The notes below the pieces were generated by a model. It made no database searches. It was given only the letters and a program-made list of their open reading frames with translations, and had not been told where the DNA came from. Positions 63,736 to 64,000 of a DNA stretch of 64,000 nucleotides are shown here, in pieces (within the stretch, counting starts at the first letter, position 1; each line of letters begins with the position of its first letter). A program made the translations under genes and the position numbers. The stretch lies in the NCBI GenBank assembly GCA_024516035.1, contig CM044961.1, forward strand, positions 32,473,051-32,537,050. Reading direction: 5' to 3'. The stretch is from Bactericera cockerelli (lineage: Eukaryota > Arthropoda > Insecta > Hemiptera > Triozidae).

Positions 63736-64000
63736 TTTTTAATTTTACTTCTAAAAATAAAATCATAATTTTTGTTGGTAGCGCAGAGGCTTTCTCCATG
63801 TGTATTCTTTTTCCATAATTACACCACTGGTTGCTGCTTTCGTTGCAGCCTCTCTCATTTTTCCTCATGATAACCCTGTGATTCCGTAACCCCATTCACA
63901 TAAAAGTTCACACCGACCGACCACTGTGAATGATCAATTTCCCTCTGTTAAACATCCCAGAGCAGTGTATTTATACCTCAAATTACGCGCCAATTCTGTT

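Larger units (their letters stand above)
55409..64000. other. Region upstream of the pb exon: unassigned intervals
   Basis: 55409-56277 is very AT-rich with short frames only; no convincing promoter elements. 56491-57191, 58421-58747, 59457-60097, 60778-61232, 61326-61663, 61729-62332, 62831-63345 and 63736-64000: no gene seen. The 5' UTR exon and promoter of the pb-type gene should lie here or further right. Confidence 0.4.

Overview
This is AT-rich animal DNA, most likely from an insect with a large repeat-laden genome. The only host gene I can support is the first coding exon of a Hox2/proboscipedia-type gene on the minus strand (54536-55184). It carries the Hox2 N-terminal motif, the YPWMK hexapeptide and a consensus splice donor. 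The insect assignment rests on this exon plus genome style. The order is not determined; a hemipteran-like genome is a guess.

From the donor to the left edge (54535 down to 1) there is no homeobox or other host exon that I can recognise, so most of the window is probably the first intron of that gene, at least 54.5 kb long. It is packed with repeats. I count close to 60 tRNA-derived SINE copies or fragments in seven families, called A to G here. There are also four 5'-truncated LINE 3' ends (9230-9830, 18141-18569, 33574-34408, 46170-46888), a LINE-like 3'-UTR family with a conserved hairpin, several foldback/MITE families, a 2.9-kb element with terminal inverted repeats (32912-35834), minisatellites, and long polypurine/polypyrimidine tracts. 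Upstream of the exon (55409-64000) the same repeats continue, and a 127-bp tandem duplication lies over the start codon.

Layout. 1-8000: CT tract, SINEs, a 57-bp retroposed fragment with target duplications, a 77-bp tandem array. 8000-19000: MITE/SINE composites, LINE tail, GA tracts, a tandem array grown from a SINE head, LINE tail. 19000-31000: SINEs, GA and CTT tracts, SINE-in-SINE nesting. 31000-36000: tandem repeats, the first M element and the 2.9-kb inverted-repeat element with a nested R2-like LINE tail. 36000-46000: palindromes, pyrimidine arrays, SINEs, an 18-bp minisatellite. 46000-54500: LINE tail, M elements, SINEs with internal insertions, a tandem duplication with an insertion in one copy. 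54500-55400: Hox exon and duplicated start region. 55400-64000: SINEs, MITEs, palindromes.

Almost all long open frames here are translations of simple repeats (Ser/Leu/Phe-rich or Lys/Arg/Glu-rich) and are not genes. Nested insertions with readable target duplications give a relative order: families B, D and K were present before the elements inserted into them. Family names A-P are local labels, not database names.
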